This document shows, one piece after another, positions 43,315-51,727 of a stretch of 53,179 nucleotides of DNA. A program made the position numbers and the translations under genes. Every line of letters begins with the position of its first letter. Position 1 is the stretch's first letter. A model generated the notes under the pieces. The model was not told the origin of the DNA. It searched no databases and was given only the letters and a program-made list of their open reading frames with translations. Source of the DNA: Bacillota bacterium (lineage in GTDB: Bacteria > Bacillota > Clostridia > Acetivibrionales > DTU013); the NCBI GenBank assembly GCA_023426125.1, contig JAFABI010000037.1:1-53179 (forward strand). The letters are read 5' to 3'.

Positions 43315-43490
43315 TGAGGCCATTGGCGATCCGGTATTGGCCGCCTTAAATTGCATTCTGCGGACGCGTAGCGATGCACGCCCCTGCTTGTGCCGTATGC
43401 ATGCAGTGAAAAAGCACTCGACGTGGTATAGACATTAGGACGTAAAGACTTGATGTAAGGGTAGCCATTGGCCGTCCGACCGTCCATTCA
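43315..43490. repeat. TAGGGGCG-type modules, decayed
   Basis: GAGGCCATTGGCGATCCG near 43316, GGACGCGTAGCGATGC then ACGCCCC near 43367, and AGCCATTGGCCGTCCG near 43461. The order mimics one and a half units of the 5306-5862 array. No gene between 43235 and 43494. Confidence 0.6.
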
Positions 43491-43494
43491 AGGC

Positions 43495-44553
43495 TTAAGA
43501 TGCAATGGCATCCACAGCCTTTTTGACAATCGTCCTCAGGACTGCAAACACCGGTACGGCCAGCAGCATCCCGACTATACCGAAGAATTCCCCTCCTGCC
43601 AGTACCGCGAAGATGGTTGTGACAGGGTGCATCCCCAGCTTGCTCTCGATTATTTTCGGAGAAATGTAGGAGTTGTCCAGCTGCTGCACCACAATAAATA
43701 CCAGCACCGCCCACAAAAGCCTCAGGGGTGAATCGGTCAGAGCCACCGCAGCAGCAGGTACGGCACCGATATAGGGCCCGAAGTAGGGGATTATATTTGC
43801 CAGTCCCCCGATCATTCCCAGCACAAGGGGATATTTCACTCCGGCGATCATCAATCCGATGGTTTCAAGGCTTCCGACAATAAAGGCGGTCAAAAGCTGT
43901 CCCTGAATAAAACCGGCCAGGATCAGGTTGATTTCCTTGCCCAGACTGATGAGTACATTTCTGAAGCGCCTGGGTACAAGGGCGAAGAATAATTCCTTAA
44001 AATGCTCAGGCTCTTTGATAAAGTAGTAGGCAATGACCATGGCTATGGTAAGGTCAATGACCAGCTTGATGCTGTTGATAACCGAGGATAAAAGAATTTT
44101 CAAGGCCTCCGTCGCATATCTTTCCGCAATTTCGATCCCATTTTGCACTTCATTGAAAATGACGTTTTTAATTTCAGGAGACCACTTGCTGGATTTAAGC
44201 GCTGCAATGGTATTGTCTATCATTTTCTGGTATCCATCCACGATATCAGGCAGCGTATTCATCAGGTCCTTTGTATTGTTGGCAAGCTGCGGAATAAAAA
44301 AGAAGGCAGCCGCCCCAAGAGCGAGAATGAAAAAAAAATATACGGCCAGAATTGCGGCCGGTCTCGGTATTTTCTTCCTCTGCAGCCGTTCGGCAAGAGG
44401 TTTGAATATGTAAGTCAGCAGCACAGCTAAAAAAAAGGGGGTGATGATTTTCCCTAGTTTGACTCTGAATGTGTAAAAACAGTAGATGGCAAAGGCCACT
44501 CCGATGAAAAGCACAACATTTAAAACAATTTTTTTACCATGCACGTTTGCCAT
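43495..44553 (-). CDS. AI-2E family transporter (UPF0118/PerM)
   Basis: Polytopic membrane protein of the family including TqsA and PerM. About seven to eight hydrophobic segments are visible, starting IVLNVVLFIGVAFAIYCFYT. The conserved C-terminal core reads YPLVLGMIGGLANIIPYFGP, followed by RLLWAVLVFIVVQQLDN and HPVTTIFAVLAGGEFFG. I choose the ATG after GGGGAGAGG (352 residues). Substrates in Firmicutes are unknown; some members are ion or solute exporters. It stands alone between terminator-like hairpins and repeats. Confidence 0.88.
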   Translation of the reverse strand: MANVHGKKIVLNVVLFIGVAFAIYCFYTFRVKLGKIITPFFLAVLLTYIFKPLAERLQRKKIPRPAAILAVYFFFILALGAAAFFFIPQLANNTKDLMNTLPDIVDGYQKMIDNTIAALKSSKWSPEIKNVIFNEVQNGIEIAERYATEALKILLSSVINSIKLVIDLTIAMVIAYYFIKEPEHFKELFFALVPRRFRNVLISLGKEINLILAGFIQGQLLTAFIVGSLETIGLMIAGVKYPLVLGMIGGLANIIPYFGPYIGAVPAAAVALTDSPLRLLWAVLVFIVVQQLDNSYISPKIIESKLGMHPVTTIFAVLAGGEFFGIVGMLLAVPVFAVLRTIVKKAVDAIAS

Positions 44554-44592
44554 AACCTCTCCCCAATCAGCAATAATTTTCATGTTAATTTT

Positions 44593-44622
44593 AAAAGACC
44601 GGGTGTAAACACCCAGTCTTTA
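44593..44622 (-). terminator. Terminator-like hairpin before the AI-2E gene
   Basis: AAAGACTGGGTG and CACCCGGTCTTT flank loop TTTA, followed on the minus strand by TTAAAATT, a weak U-run. It probably ends the PRC-barrel/59-residue unit. Confidence 0.6.
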
Positions 44623-44715
44623 CGAGGATTTGAGAGAATATACTCCTAACTGAAGCCGCTGTCCGGTCGGCGTTTTGGAGTCCGGAGTATAAAATTTTTG
44701 GACTCGTTAAAATAT

Positions 44716-44789
44716 AACTTCCGGTAATCTTTTTCAGGGAACTACACCAGCCGCTCCATTCCCCGAAAAAGAACCGGAACTAATATTTT
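44716..44789. repeat. TTCCGGTAATC hairpin repeat, short copy
   Basis: Arms TTCCGGTAATCTTTTTCAGG and GAACCGGAA with the central AGCCGCTCCATTCCCCG. Same family as bases 1-125 but without the inserted module. Confidence 0.65.
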
Positions 44790-44798
44790 AGCCGATCC

Positions 44799-44978
44799 TT
44801 ATCTGAAAACATCGACTACATCGCTGATAATGCCGCCTGACTTTCTTAAAAGCGCTTTGCCGGTCCTCATCATTTTCCTTCGGTTCCTGGGCTGCATCAT
44901 ATTGTTGTTCATGATCATGCTGACCGATGCGCCGATAATACTCCCTACCACCAGGCCTCTTGTAAAACCGCTGTTCAT
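44799..44978 (-). CDS. Small 59-residue protein, YtxH-like, unknown
   Basis: A short gene with AGGAGTG six bases before ATG. The product starts MNSGFTRGLVVGSIIGASVS, a Gly-rich hydrophobic segment that could be one membrane span. It continues into MIMNNNMMQPRNRRKMMRTG and ends in IISDVVDVFR. The layout (short Gly-rich span, then a basic helix) recalls YtxH-domain proteins, some of which are general stress proteins; this is a resemblance only. It lies 29 bp after a PRC-barrel gene on the same strand, so the two probably share a transcript. Confidence 0.65.
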   Translation of the reverse strand: MNSGFTRGLVVGSIIGASVSMIMNNNMMQPRNRRKMMRTGKALLRKSGGIISDVVDVFR

Positions 44979-45007
44979 AAAATCACTCCTTTCGAATCCA
45001 ATGATTA

Positions 45008-45547
45008 TTAATATCTGTCCTTTAGCATGTTTCTTATTCCCCCACCTGTATTTTCCATTTCTTCCACCGCTTCTTTTTCAACCAGAACATTCTCTTCACC
45101 GAATTCTACTTTTCCAAACAGCGGAAGAATTTTTCTGCCCTGCAGGATATCCTGAAACAGGCCGTCCGAAACCTCAAAGCCTTCAATCCGCCCTGTCTGC
45201 CAGTCGAAAATAACATCCCTGACAATTCCGAGTTCTTCCCCCGACCTGGTAAAAATCCTTAAGCCCAGAATACTTCCCTCGTCTTTAAATTCGGCAGTAT
45301 AAGAAGCTTTTCCCAGTGATTCGACACAGTCCGGACCGTCGATAATGAGCGCATCCGTTCCAAGACTTAAAATACTTTTGAGCTTGACCACTTTCTTTCG
45401 GATTTCAAGTCCTCTGTGCTCTAGAAGAAAAGCTCTGACCTCCCTGTTTTCAGGGCAAAATATGATGTCCTTCACTACACCCGCCTTTTTGCCATTGTTC
45501 ACGCAAACCACCGGCAGGTTCAAAACCTCGCTGTATTTTTGCAGCAA
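45008..45547 (-). CDS. PRC-barrel domain protein
   Basis: Two PRC-barrel (beta-barrel) domains in tandem: residues ~1-80 (PVVCVNNGKKAGVVKDIIFC) and ~85-165 (RIFTRSGEELGIVRDVIFD). PRC barrels occur in RimM and in photosystem and sporulation proteins and usually bind RNA or partner proteins. I choose a TTG start (LLQKYSEVLNLPVV) placed seven bases after AGGGGTGA, giving 179 residues. A GTG 46 codons upstream is open but lacks a binding site. It is followed by the 59-residue gene. Related two-domain proteins are common in Clostridia; function unknown. Confidence 0.75.
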   Translation of the reverse strand: MLQKYSEVLNLPVVCVNNGKKAGVVKDIIFCPENREVRAFLLEHRGLEIRKKVVKLKSILSLGTDALIIDGPDCVESLGKASYTAEFKDEGSILGLRIFTRSGEELGIVRDVIFDWQTGRIEGFEVSDGLFQDILQGRKILPLFGKVEFGEENVLVEKEAVEEMENTGGGIRNMLKDRY

Positions 45548-45738
45548 CCCGGAATCACCCCTCAGCCAGGAATTACCGATCAGATTTTCTCGTTCTACTA
45601 TCGTAATTGAACGAAGGTTTTTGGACAATTCTTCGCAAACATCAAAGAATCCTTGCCATTTGCCCGCCACTTGTCTCAAAAACACAGTTCTTTCAATATA
45701 GGTATATTATCTCTTGTAAAAAATAAAAAATACATGGT

Positions 45739-45909
45739 TTGGATTTGACTTATATCCTTCATTCAGATAAAATTTATTCGTACTGCGGCGAAATGAAGCA
45801 TAATTTCATCGGCGTACATGCGCTTTCCGGAGATCTTGCCAGTACTTCGGCGCATTACGTCCGGAAGGATAAATTTACGGTATTTTTGCTGCGGCATAAA
45901 AAGCTGTAA
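45739..45909 (+). pseudogene. Possible small gene or gene remnant
   Basis: An open frame (56 codons from a TTG, 38 from an ATG at 45793) encodes NFIGVHALSGDLASTSAHYV then RKDKFTVFLL. Codon use looks coding-like, but no ribosome binding site or known family was recognised. It ends 23 bp before the DUF1015 gene. It may be the tail of a lost gene. Confidence 0.3.
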
Positions 45910-45932
45910 TAAATTGTGAGGTCAATAAATAT

Positions 45933-47273
45933 ATGAAGAGAATTTATGAAAATATCGGTTTGCACATCCCTGAGATCATGCTCCCGGCAAAAGGCCACAA
46001 CCTTTGCAAATGGGCTGTAGTGGCCTGCGACCAGTACACTTCCCAGCCTGATTACTGGGAGGATGTAAAAAATATCGCCGGCGACTGTCCCTCTACCCTG
46101 TATCTTACCTTCCCGGAGATCTACTTAAAGGACGCCGACGCAGACCAGCGAATAAACAATATAAATTCAACCATGGAAAAATACCTGAAGGAAGGCATTC
46201 TTGAGCTTCAGCGGCCTGGCTTCATTCTCCTTGACAGAAGCACCGGGCACTCCGCTTCAAGAAAAGGCCTGATCATCGCGCTGGATCTGGAAAAGTATAG
46301 CTATGACAAGGGCTCGCAAACTCTCATCCGGGCAACGGAAGGCACTGTCCTGGACCGGATCCCCCCCCGTGTCAGGATCCGTGAAAATGCGATGATCGAG
46401 CTGCCCCATATTATGGTGCTTATCGACGATCCCGGCAAAACCGTTGTGGAGCCTCTTTTTGAAAATACGGGGCGGTTTGCCGGGTTATATGATTTTGATC
46501 TGATGAAAAACGGCGGACACCTCAAAGGCTGGAAAATCGACGACGAAGAAAGCCTGCAATCCATCGCCGCCGCCCTGGAAAAGCTGGCGCAGCCCGAAGC
46601 CTTCCACCGCAAATACGGCACCGGGCCGGATAAAGGCGTCCTCCTGTTTGCCGTAGGAGACGGCAACCATTCCCTGGCCACTGCCAAAGCCCACTGGGAA
46701 AATATAAAAGCCGCATGCGGTCCGGAAATAATGGATACCCATCCCGCCAGATACGCCCTGGTTGAGCTTGTAAACGTTCATGATGACGGCATCGTCTTTG
46801 AGCCGATTCACAGAGTTTTGTTCGGTGTCGACAGGGCCGCTGTGCTCGGTAAGCTTGCCAGCTATTGCAATGCCGAAGCCGTGCTGTTTGACACGGCGGA
46901 AGCCATGCAAAAAGCCGCGGCCGGCTATAGACATGACAGGGGGACGCATGTTCTTCCCTTTATCCTTGAAGGAACTTCCGGCCTTTTGCTGGCAAAAGCT
47001 CCGGTCCACAACCTGGAAGTCGGTACCCTCCAGGCTGCCCTGGACAAACTTTCTGCCGGCCACCGGCATATTGAAATCGACTATATCCATGGCGAGCAGG
47101 TGGTTACGGAATTAGGTTCCAGGCCCGGGAATATGGGCTTTTATCTCCCGTCCATGGATAAGCATGACCTTTACAAAACCGTCATACTGGAAGGGGTCCT
47201 CCCGCGGAAGACCTTCTCCATGGGCGAAGCCGATGAAAAGCGGTTTTACCTTGAATGCAGGAAAATTGTGTAA
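45933..47273 (+). CDS. DUF1015 family protein
   Basis: A 446-residue soluble protein of the DUF1015 family, whose biochemical role is unknown. The family pattern is seen in the N-terminus (CDQYTSQPDYWED), in LFAVGDGNHSLATAKAHWE (a probable metal- or nucleotide-binding segment near residue 235) and in GNMGFYLPSMDKHDLYKTV near the end. In other bacteria it is often near serine or phosphoserine metabolism genes; none is seen here. GTGAGG lies about ten bases before the ATG. It converges on the following minus-strand gene with only 9 bp between stops. Confidence 0.88.
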   Translation: MKRIYENIGLHIPEIMLPAKGHNLCKWAVVACDQYTSQPDYWEDVKNIAGDCPSTLYLTFPEIYLKDADADQRINNINSTMEKYLKEGILELQRPGFILLDRSTGHSASRKGLIIALDLEKYSYDKGSQTLIRATEGTVLDRIPPRVRIRENAMIELPHIMVLIDDPGKTVVEPLFENTGRFAGLYDFDLMKNGGHLKGWKIDDEESLQSIAAALEKLAQPEAFHRKYGTGPDKGVLLFAVGDGNHSLATAKAHWENIKAACGPEIMDTHPARYALVELVNVHDDGIVFEPIHRVLFGVDRAAVLGKLASYCNAEAVLFDTAEAMQKAAAGYRHDRGTHVLPFILEGTSGLLLAKAPVHNLEVGTLQAALDKLSAGHRHIEIDYIHGEQVVTELGSRPGNMGFYLPSMDKHDLYKTVILEGVLPRKTFSMGEADEKRFYLECRKIV

Positions 47274-47282
47274 TTTTTCCGG

Positions 47283-48355
47283 TTACAAGCCGCTCCCGCC
47301 GCCAGGCCGGAGCGAATAGCTTCCGTATTTACGGGCTGCATCATAAAAGGCCAGGATGTTTTCCGGCGGAGTGTTGGTAGGAAGACCGCAGCCGAGTCCC
47401 AGGATATAGCCCCGGGGGCTGTCCCAAACCTTGCGCAGGCAGTCGGCCACCGCGTTTTCCACATCCTCCGGCGAGCCCAGCAGCATGACCTCCGCGGGCG
47501 GAATATTTCCCAACAGCACCGCCCTGGAGCCACCTCTCTCTTTGCCTCCAGCAGATCTATCCTCTCATCCAGGCTAAGGATTTCCGCCCCGGCGTCCACC
47601 ATGGCATTCCAGATTTTCCGTGTGTTTCCGCAGATATGCAGGGAGGTGAGTCTGCAGCCCAGACGGCTTATTTCGTCCAGGCACGCCTTCAGGTATGGAA
47701 AGGCGAATTCATGAAATTGCTTTGCACCGATCAGAGTACCCGACGCCGTCGGCTCACCGATGCTAAATCCTACGCCAAGCTTTGCCGTCTCACGGATAAA
47801 CAGCAATGTGGCCTCCAACGACAGCCGGAGCACCTCATGGGCAAATTCCGGATTCTGATACAGGTCGCGCATGAAGTTTTCCGTCCCCCGCAGCCCACCC
47901 GCCGTTGTAAAGGGACCGGGCATCCCAACGACAACCGGGACTTCATTTCCAACCGCCTCCAGAAGCCTTTCGCTGATTTCATAAAACATCGGAAACCGGC
48001 CTGCGGAGAAAAAGGGAGGCAGCGAAGTATTTTCCAAGTCTTCCTGACTGAGGATCGGATGGCTGACCGGATAGGGATTGCTGTTTTCAGGAAAGTTCAG
48101 CTTCATTCCGAGAATTTCTGCCACGCCTCCCACTCCCACTATAGCCCCTACCTCTTCGGTGCCGTAGGCCTTGTATGCGGCGATCTGAGCTTTTGTATTG
48201 ATTTCCGCGGACAGGTGCATGTCTACCACCCTCGCACCCACAAGTCCTGCGGAATGGTCGCTCATGAAAATACCTGTCGGTATGCGGTCGTAGGGTTTTC
48301 CTTCATAAAACGCCTCGATCCGCTCCCTTGCGGTCATTGTATCCTTAAATTTCAT
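47283..48355 (-). pseudogene. MtaA/UroD-family methyltransferase-like gene with a frameshift
   Basis: Uroporphyrinogen decarboxylase superfamily, nearer the MtaA/CmuA corrinoid methyltransferase branch than true HemE, since the HemE start motif is missing. The metal motif HICGNT (HxC) near residue 246 is present. After EAKREV the frame shifts near 47526-47541: the correct continuation, AVLLGNIPPAEVMLLG through GYILGLGCGLPTNTPPENI, is in another frame, while the original frame runs on as nonsense to 47246. One base near GGTGGCTCC seems missing. It may be a real mutation or a sequence error. It follows an ABC sugar importer and could act on its substrate; no corrinoid protein is nearby. Confidence 0.75.
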
Positions 48356-48371
48356 TGCTTCCTCCTTGTTC

Positions 48372-49208
48372 TCACCCTTTCACCGAGCCGGCGGCAACGC
48401 CTTCGATGATCTGCTTCTGCAGAAAGAAATATACGATCAGCACCGGGATGACAAGATAAACGATGCATACGCTGATTTTGGTCCACTCCACGCGGTACTG
48501 GCCGACAAACAGATACGTTTTCAGCGGCAATGTCGCCAGCTTGACATCGGTCAGCATCAGAAGGGGCAGATAAAAATCGTTCCAGACACCAAGTCCCGAG
48601 ATGATGATCACTGTTGCCACCGCAGGCTTCAGCAGCGGAAGTATGATCCTGCGGTAGACCTGGAAATGGGAAAGTCCCTCCATAAATGCAGCCTCGGATA
48701 TTTGAACGGGTATGGTGCCTATGAAGCTTGAAAGCGTCAGAATCACCAGCGGCAAACCGCTCGCGGTGTAAATGATGATCAGGCCCGTGAGGCTGTTGAG
48801 CAGGCCCGCATTCTTGTAGATCACATACAACGGAATGACAACGGCCTGGACCGGCATGAAAAGCGGCAAAAGAAATGCGATATAGGTTCCCCGTTTGCCT
48901 TTAAACTTCATCCGGGCCAGGGCATAAGCTGCCAGAGAACCGGACAGCAGCTGGGCTGCCACTGAACAAACCGTCAGGATCAGGCTGTTCCGGAAGGCCC
49001 TGAAAATATCCGCAGTCTGGAAGACGGTTTCATAGTTCTTAAGGATCCACTGCTGGGGAAGCCCGATGGGAGAATTCAGGTAATCCGCCCGGCTTTTAAA
49101 GCTGACAATCACAATCATGACAAAAGGATATACCGCGCAAAAGGTAAGGATCAGCAGGAGAATCCGCTGTCCCCGGCTCAAAGCGTTTGGATTCCGCCCC
49201 TTTTTCAT
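48372..49208 (-). CDS. Carbohydrate ABC transporter permease (MalG type)
   Basis: Inner-membrane permease of the CUT1 sugar importer family. Six membrane spans are visible, the first ILLLILTFCAVYPFVMIVIV. The EAA loop contacting the ATPase reads EAAFMEGLSHFQVYRRIILP, near residue 190. The 278-residue length is typical. Its start overlaps the stop of the partner permease by 4 bp (translational coupling). The ATP-binding subunit is not in the window, as is common when MsmK-like ATPases are shared. The substrate is unknown. Confidence 0.93.
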   Translation of the reverse strand: MKKGRNPNALSRGQRILLLILTFCAVYPFVMIVIVSFKSRADYLNSPIGLPQQWILKNYETVFQTADIFRAFRNSLILTVCSVAAQLLSGSLAAYALARMKFKGKRGTYIAFLLPLFMPVQAVVIPLYVIYKNAGLLNSLTGLIIIYTASGLPLVILTLSSFIGTIPVQISEAAFMEGLSHFQVYRRIILPLLKPAVATVIIISGLGVWNDFYLPLLMLTDVKLATLPLKTYLFVGQYRVEWTKISVCIVYLVIPVLIVYFFLQKQIIEGVAAGSVKG

Positions 49209-50212
49209 CCTGCCAGGTCCTCCTCTCCCTTTTTCAATATGGAAAGCTGAAGTATCGTAATAAGCATTACGGCTGTAAACAATACCAGAGAAATCGCCGT
49301 GCCGTAGCCCAGCTTGTTGTACAGAAAGGTATAGCTGTAAAGCGTTATGGCCAGGGTCTCAGTGGCGTAGCCCGGTCCGCCCTTGGTCAGCACATAAGGC
49401 AGGTCGAAAAATTTCAATACACTGATGGTAGACAGTATTAAATTTACGGTCACTGCAGGTCTGAGCAGCGGAAGGGTGATGGCCTTCAGCTTGATCAGGC
49501 CCCTGGCGCCGTCGATGTCCGAAGATTCGTACATTTCCTTCGGAATCCCCTGTATGCCCGCCAGATAGATGATCATATTCCAGGAGGTCCACTGCCACAT
49601 ACTGACAAAAATCACCAGATAAATTGCACGGTTCGAGTCTCCCAGCCAGCTGAATTCCGAAAGGAAAGGGAGATTGAGCTGTCTGGACAGGATCGGCAAA
49701 GGTCCGTTTACCGGATCAAACATAAGCGACCATATGAAGCCGACGGCTACCGTGGCGATGACCGTAGGCATGAACAGCAGCGAACGGAAAAAATTCCGCA
49801 GCCTGAATTCCTTATTGAGCAAAAGTGCCAGCAGAATTGCAAAAACGTTCTGGATGAAAACCAGGAAAAAAAGATAAACCAGGTTGTTTAGCAGCACCTG
49901 CCCGATCCTTTTTTCACCGAAAAGCTCCCTATAGTTCCGAAAGCCGGTAAAATTCCATTGAAAACCGATGCCGGTCCAATCCGTCAGACTGATATACAGA
50001 TTGAAGACAAACGGCCCGGCATAAACAAACAAAAGAAACAGGATGGACGGAGCCAGGTAGAAAAAAGGATGCCCAAGGTCAAAAGCCTTCCTTCCCCTTT
50101 TTCTTACCGTGCTGCAGAAGAGCAGCCCTCTTTTGAGGACTGCTTCCGTACCGTGTGCTTTATTACCTTTCAGATTTTCTGCTTCAAATGTTGCGCGGGA
50201 ATCTATGCTCAT
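49205..50212 (-). CDS. Carbohydrate ABC transporter permease (MalF/UgpA type)
   Basis: Partner permease of the CUT1 importer. After a polar N-terminus of about 45 residues come six spans, the first YLAPSILFLLFVYAGPFVFN. The EAA loop is YESSDIDGARGLIKLKAITL followed by PLL. The N-terminal extension is unusual, and the first ATG lacks a clear ribosome binding site; the true start may lie further in. The sequence just upstream is the broken binding-protein/GntR junction, so the original start region may have been replaced. Coupled to the next permease. Confidence 0.88.
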   Translation of the reverse strand: MSIDSRATFEAENLKGNKAHGTEAVLKRGLLFCSTVRKRGRKAFDLGHPFFYLAPSILFLLFVYAGPFVFNLYISLTDWTGIGFQWNFTGFRNYRELFGEKRIGQVLLNNLVYLFFLVFIQNVFAILLALLLNKEFRLRNFFRSLLFMPTVIATVAVGFIWSLMFDPVNGPLPILSRQLNLPFLSEFSWLGDSNRAIYLVIFVSMWQWTSWNMIIYLAGIQGIPKEMYESSDIDGARGLIKLKAITLPLLRPAVTVNLILSTISVLKFFDLPYVLTKGGPGYATETLAITLYSYTFLYNKLGYGTAISLVLFTAVMLITILQLSILKKGEEDLAG

Positions 50213-50235
50213 TTCGTATTCACTAATTCTTTCTT

Positions 50236-50880
50236 CTAATCCTTATACAGATAGCCTTTGCCGGCAAGCCCGCTTACCGCCTGCCTGACGGTAGGCCTGC
50301 TTATCTCATATTGCTCACACAGTTCTTGTTCCGAGGGAATTTGGGGTTCTTCCCCATATTGTAAGAAGTTGTAATAGGCCCCGGCAATATTAAGGGCACT
50401 GGGAGCACTGTAAACCTTGCCGTCCACCGCCACGGCCTTGAGTGCATATTCGGTGAAGTTCTTCAGAAACGGCTGCCCGGTCAGATCCTTAAGATAGCCT
50501 GCCTTGACATAATCTGCACGGGATTCCGCACGGATGGTCGTCACGTCAATGTCGCTTCCGGCCAGGAAACGTACCTTCTGGTCATTCAGGTATTCCTCGG
50601 TGGTTGTGGTGTTTGTCTGGGCAATCACCGTAATATTGGGATATTTCTTCCGGAACTCGTCGATAAGCACCTGAGGATAGTTTTTCTCCGCATTGGACCG
50701 CCAGGTGGTATAATAAATCTCCGCCTTTTCTTCCGCCTGCGTCGTCTGAACCGCCTGTGTTGCCTGCGACGGCACGGTACTTCCGGAAGCCTCCCTGTCC
50801 GCATTCCCCGAACTGCCGCATCCCGCAAGCACTACCGGCACAAGCACCGCCGACAAAATAAAACCAATCCGCTTTTTCAT
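50236..50880 (-). pseudogene. Truncated sugar-binding lipoprotein fused to a GntR helix-turn-helix
   Basis: The first ~172 residues are an extracellular solute-binding protein: signal peptide MKKRIGFILSAVLVPVVLAG with lipobox LAGC, a Ser/Thr/Gln linker, then YYTTWRSNAEKNYPQVLIDE and the typical DVTTIRAESRADYVKAGYL. Family members run to about 430 residues; here the sequence switches near AYYN (about 50360) to IPSEQELCEQYEISRPTVRQ, then AVSGLAGKGYLY. That is the winged helix of GntR-family regulators, which are cytoplasmic. A TAG stop follows. The fusion cannot work as a normal binding protein or regulator. A deletion or mis-assembly could have made it. The operon therefore lacks an intact binding protein here. 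Confidence 0.8.
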
Positions 50881-50904
50881 TTGCACTGCCTCCTCGAAAT
50901 TTTC

Positions 50905-50965
50905 TTTATAAAAAACAAACCGGAGACTACATTTTAAAAAATATAGCCTCCAGTTCTCCGGTCAG
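50905..50965 (-). promoter_or_regulatory. Leader hairpin before the ABC operon, possible attenuator
   Basis: In the minus-strand leader, ACCGGAGA and, further on, GGAGGCTA can each pair with the same 3' arm TAGTCTCCGGT, followed by TTGTTTTTT. Two competing 5' arms and a U-run resemble an attenuator. The site lies between the promoter (51001-51029) and the ribosome binding site. Confidence 0.4.
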
Positions 50966-51000
50966 CAGTTAATGTATTCCTATATGTTTTATATGATTTT

Positions 51001-51029
51001 ATTATAGACCTGCGCGAGGGCACTGTCAA
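51001..51029 (-). promoter_or_regulatory. Consensus sigma-A promoter of the ABC operon
   Basis: Minus-strand TTGACA (51024-51029), exactly 17 bp, TATAAT (51001-51006). Both boxes match consensus fully. The predicted leader is about 110 nt. Confidence 0.85.
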
Positions 51030-51086
51030 TACACCAGGTAAAATTTATGTCGAAAAATAAAAAAACAGAGTAAAATTTTTGTAAAG

Positions 51087-51530
51087 CTATCTTCTTTTCA
51101 CAGGCACATAGATCTCCATCGTAGCATCCGGTCGGTAATGGCAGCGTTCATCGTAAAACTCAAAATCAAGCTTGCTATCATCATAAACATAGCCGCTGCC
51201 GGGAAACCACTCCTCAAAAATATACTTCCAGGAGGATTTTACAACCCCGCTAAGCGGATTGTCTTGATAAGTCCCGGCTTTGGTTAAATCCACCGGCAGC
51301 GTGGTAAACACCGCATATTCCGCTTCCGGTACCTCCACCCTCAGCATGTCTGGCGTTACCTTTGAAAAATCCTCGACGATGACACCGAGCAAGTATGTTG
51401 CAACCGTATCTTCCGAAGATGAAATACAGAGTCCCACCTCGCCATGTTTGGGAGGATTAAGCTGAGAATACATTTTACTTTCCAGATTTTCACCGATATA
51501 GACATCCCAATAAGCGGCTATGTCCTTCAT
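51087..51530 (-). CDS. GyrI-like/AraC effector-binding domain protein
   Basis: A 147-residue GyrI-like small-molecule-binding domain (SOUL/GyrI fold), as found at the end of AraC-type regulators or alone. Seen are IAAYWDVYI, PKHGEVGLCI, EVPEAEYAVFTTLPVD, a WKYIFEEWFPGSGY segment and the closing ATMEIYVPVKR. The usual first strand of the domain, before the W-containing helix, is missing, so this may be the 3' end of a longer gene. The ATG has only a poor ribosome site. It lies upstream of the ABC operon promoter, with its stop 58 bp from the -35 box. Sugar- or drug-sensing is inference. Confidence 0.7.
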   Translation of the reverse strand: MKDIAAYWDVYIGENLESKMYSQLNPPKHGEVGLCISSSEDTVATYLLGVIVEDFSKVTPDMLRVEVPEAEYAVFTTLPVDLTKAGTYQDNPLSGVVKSSWKYIFEEWFPGSGYVYDDSKLDFEFYDERCHYRPDATMEIYVPVKRR

Positions 51531-51727
51531 GAAACCGCTTGCCTATCTCCGTATACGGTGATTATATTGTATCAACAATTTGGAGGTTTTGCTGTTCCCG
51601 GTTTGCTCAATTGATTACTGTTGGGGAATTATTTTTATTCAGATTAGAGCTTTCTATAGATAATTTCCACTATCATGTTAGCCATTTCTTCCGGTGTTTC
51701 TCATTCTACACATGCTGGACAGAATCA

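Noticed and set aside
47283..48355. Uroporphyrinogen decarboxylase HemE
   Set aside because: The HemE N-terminal motif is absent, and the HxC metal motif fits the MtaA-like methyltransferase branch.
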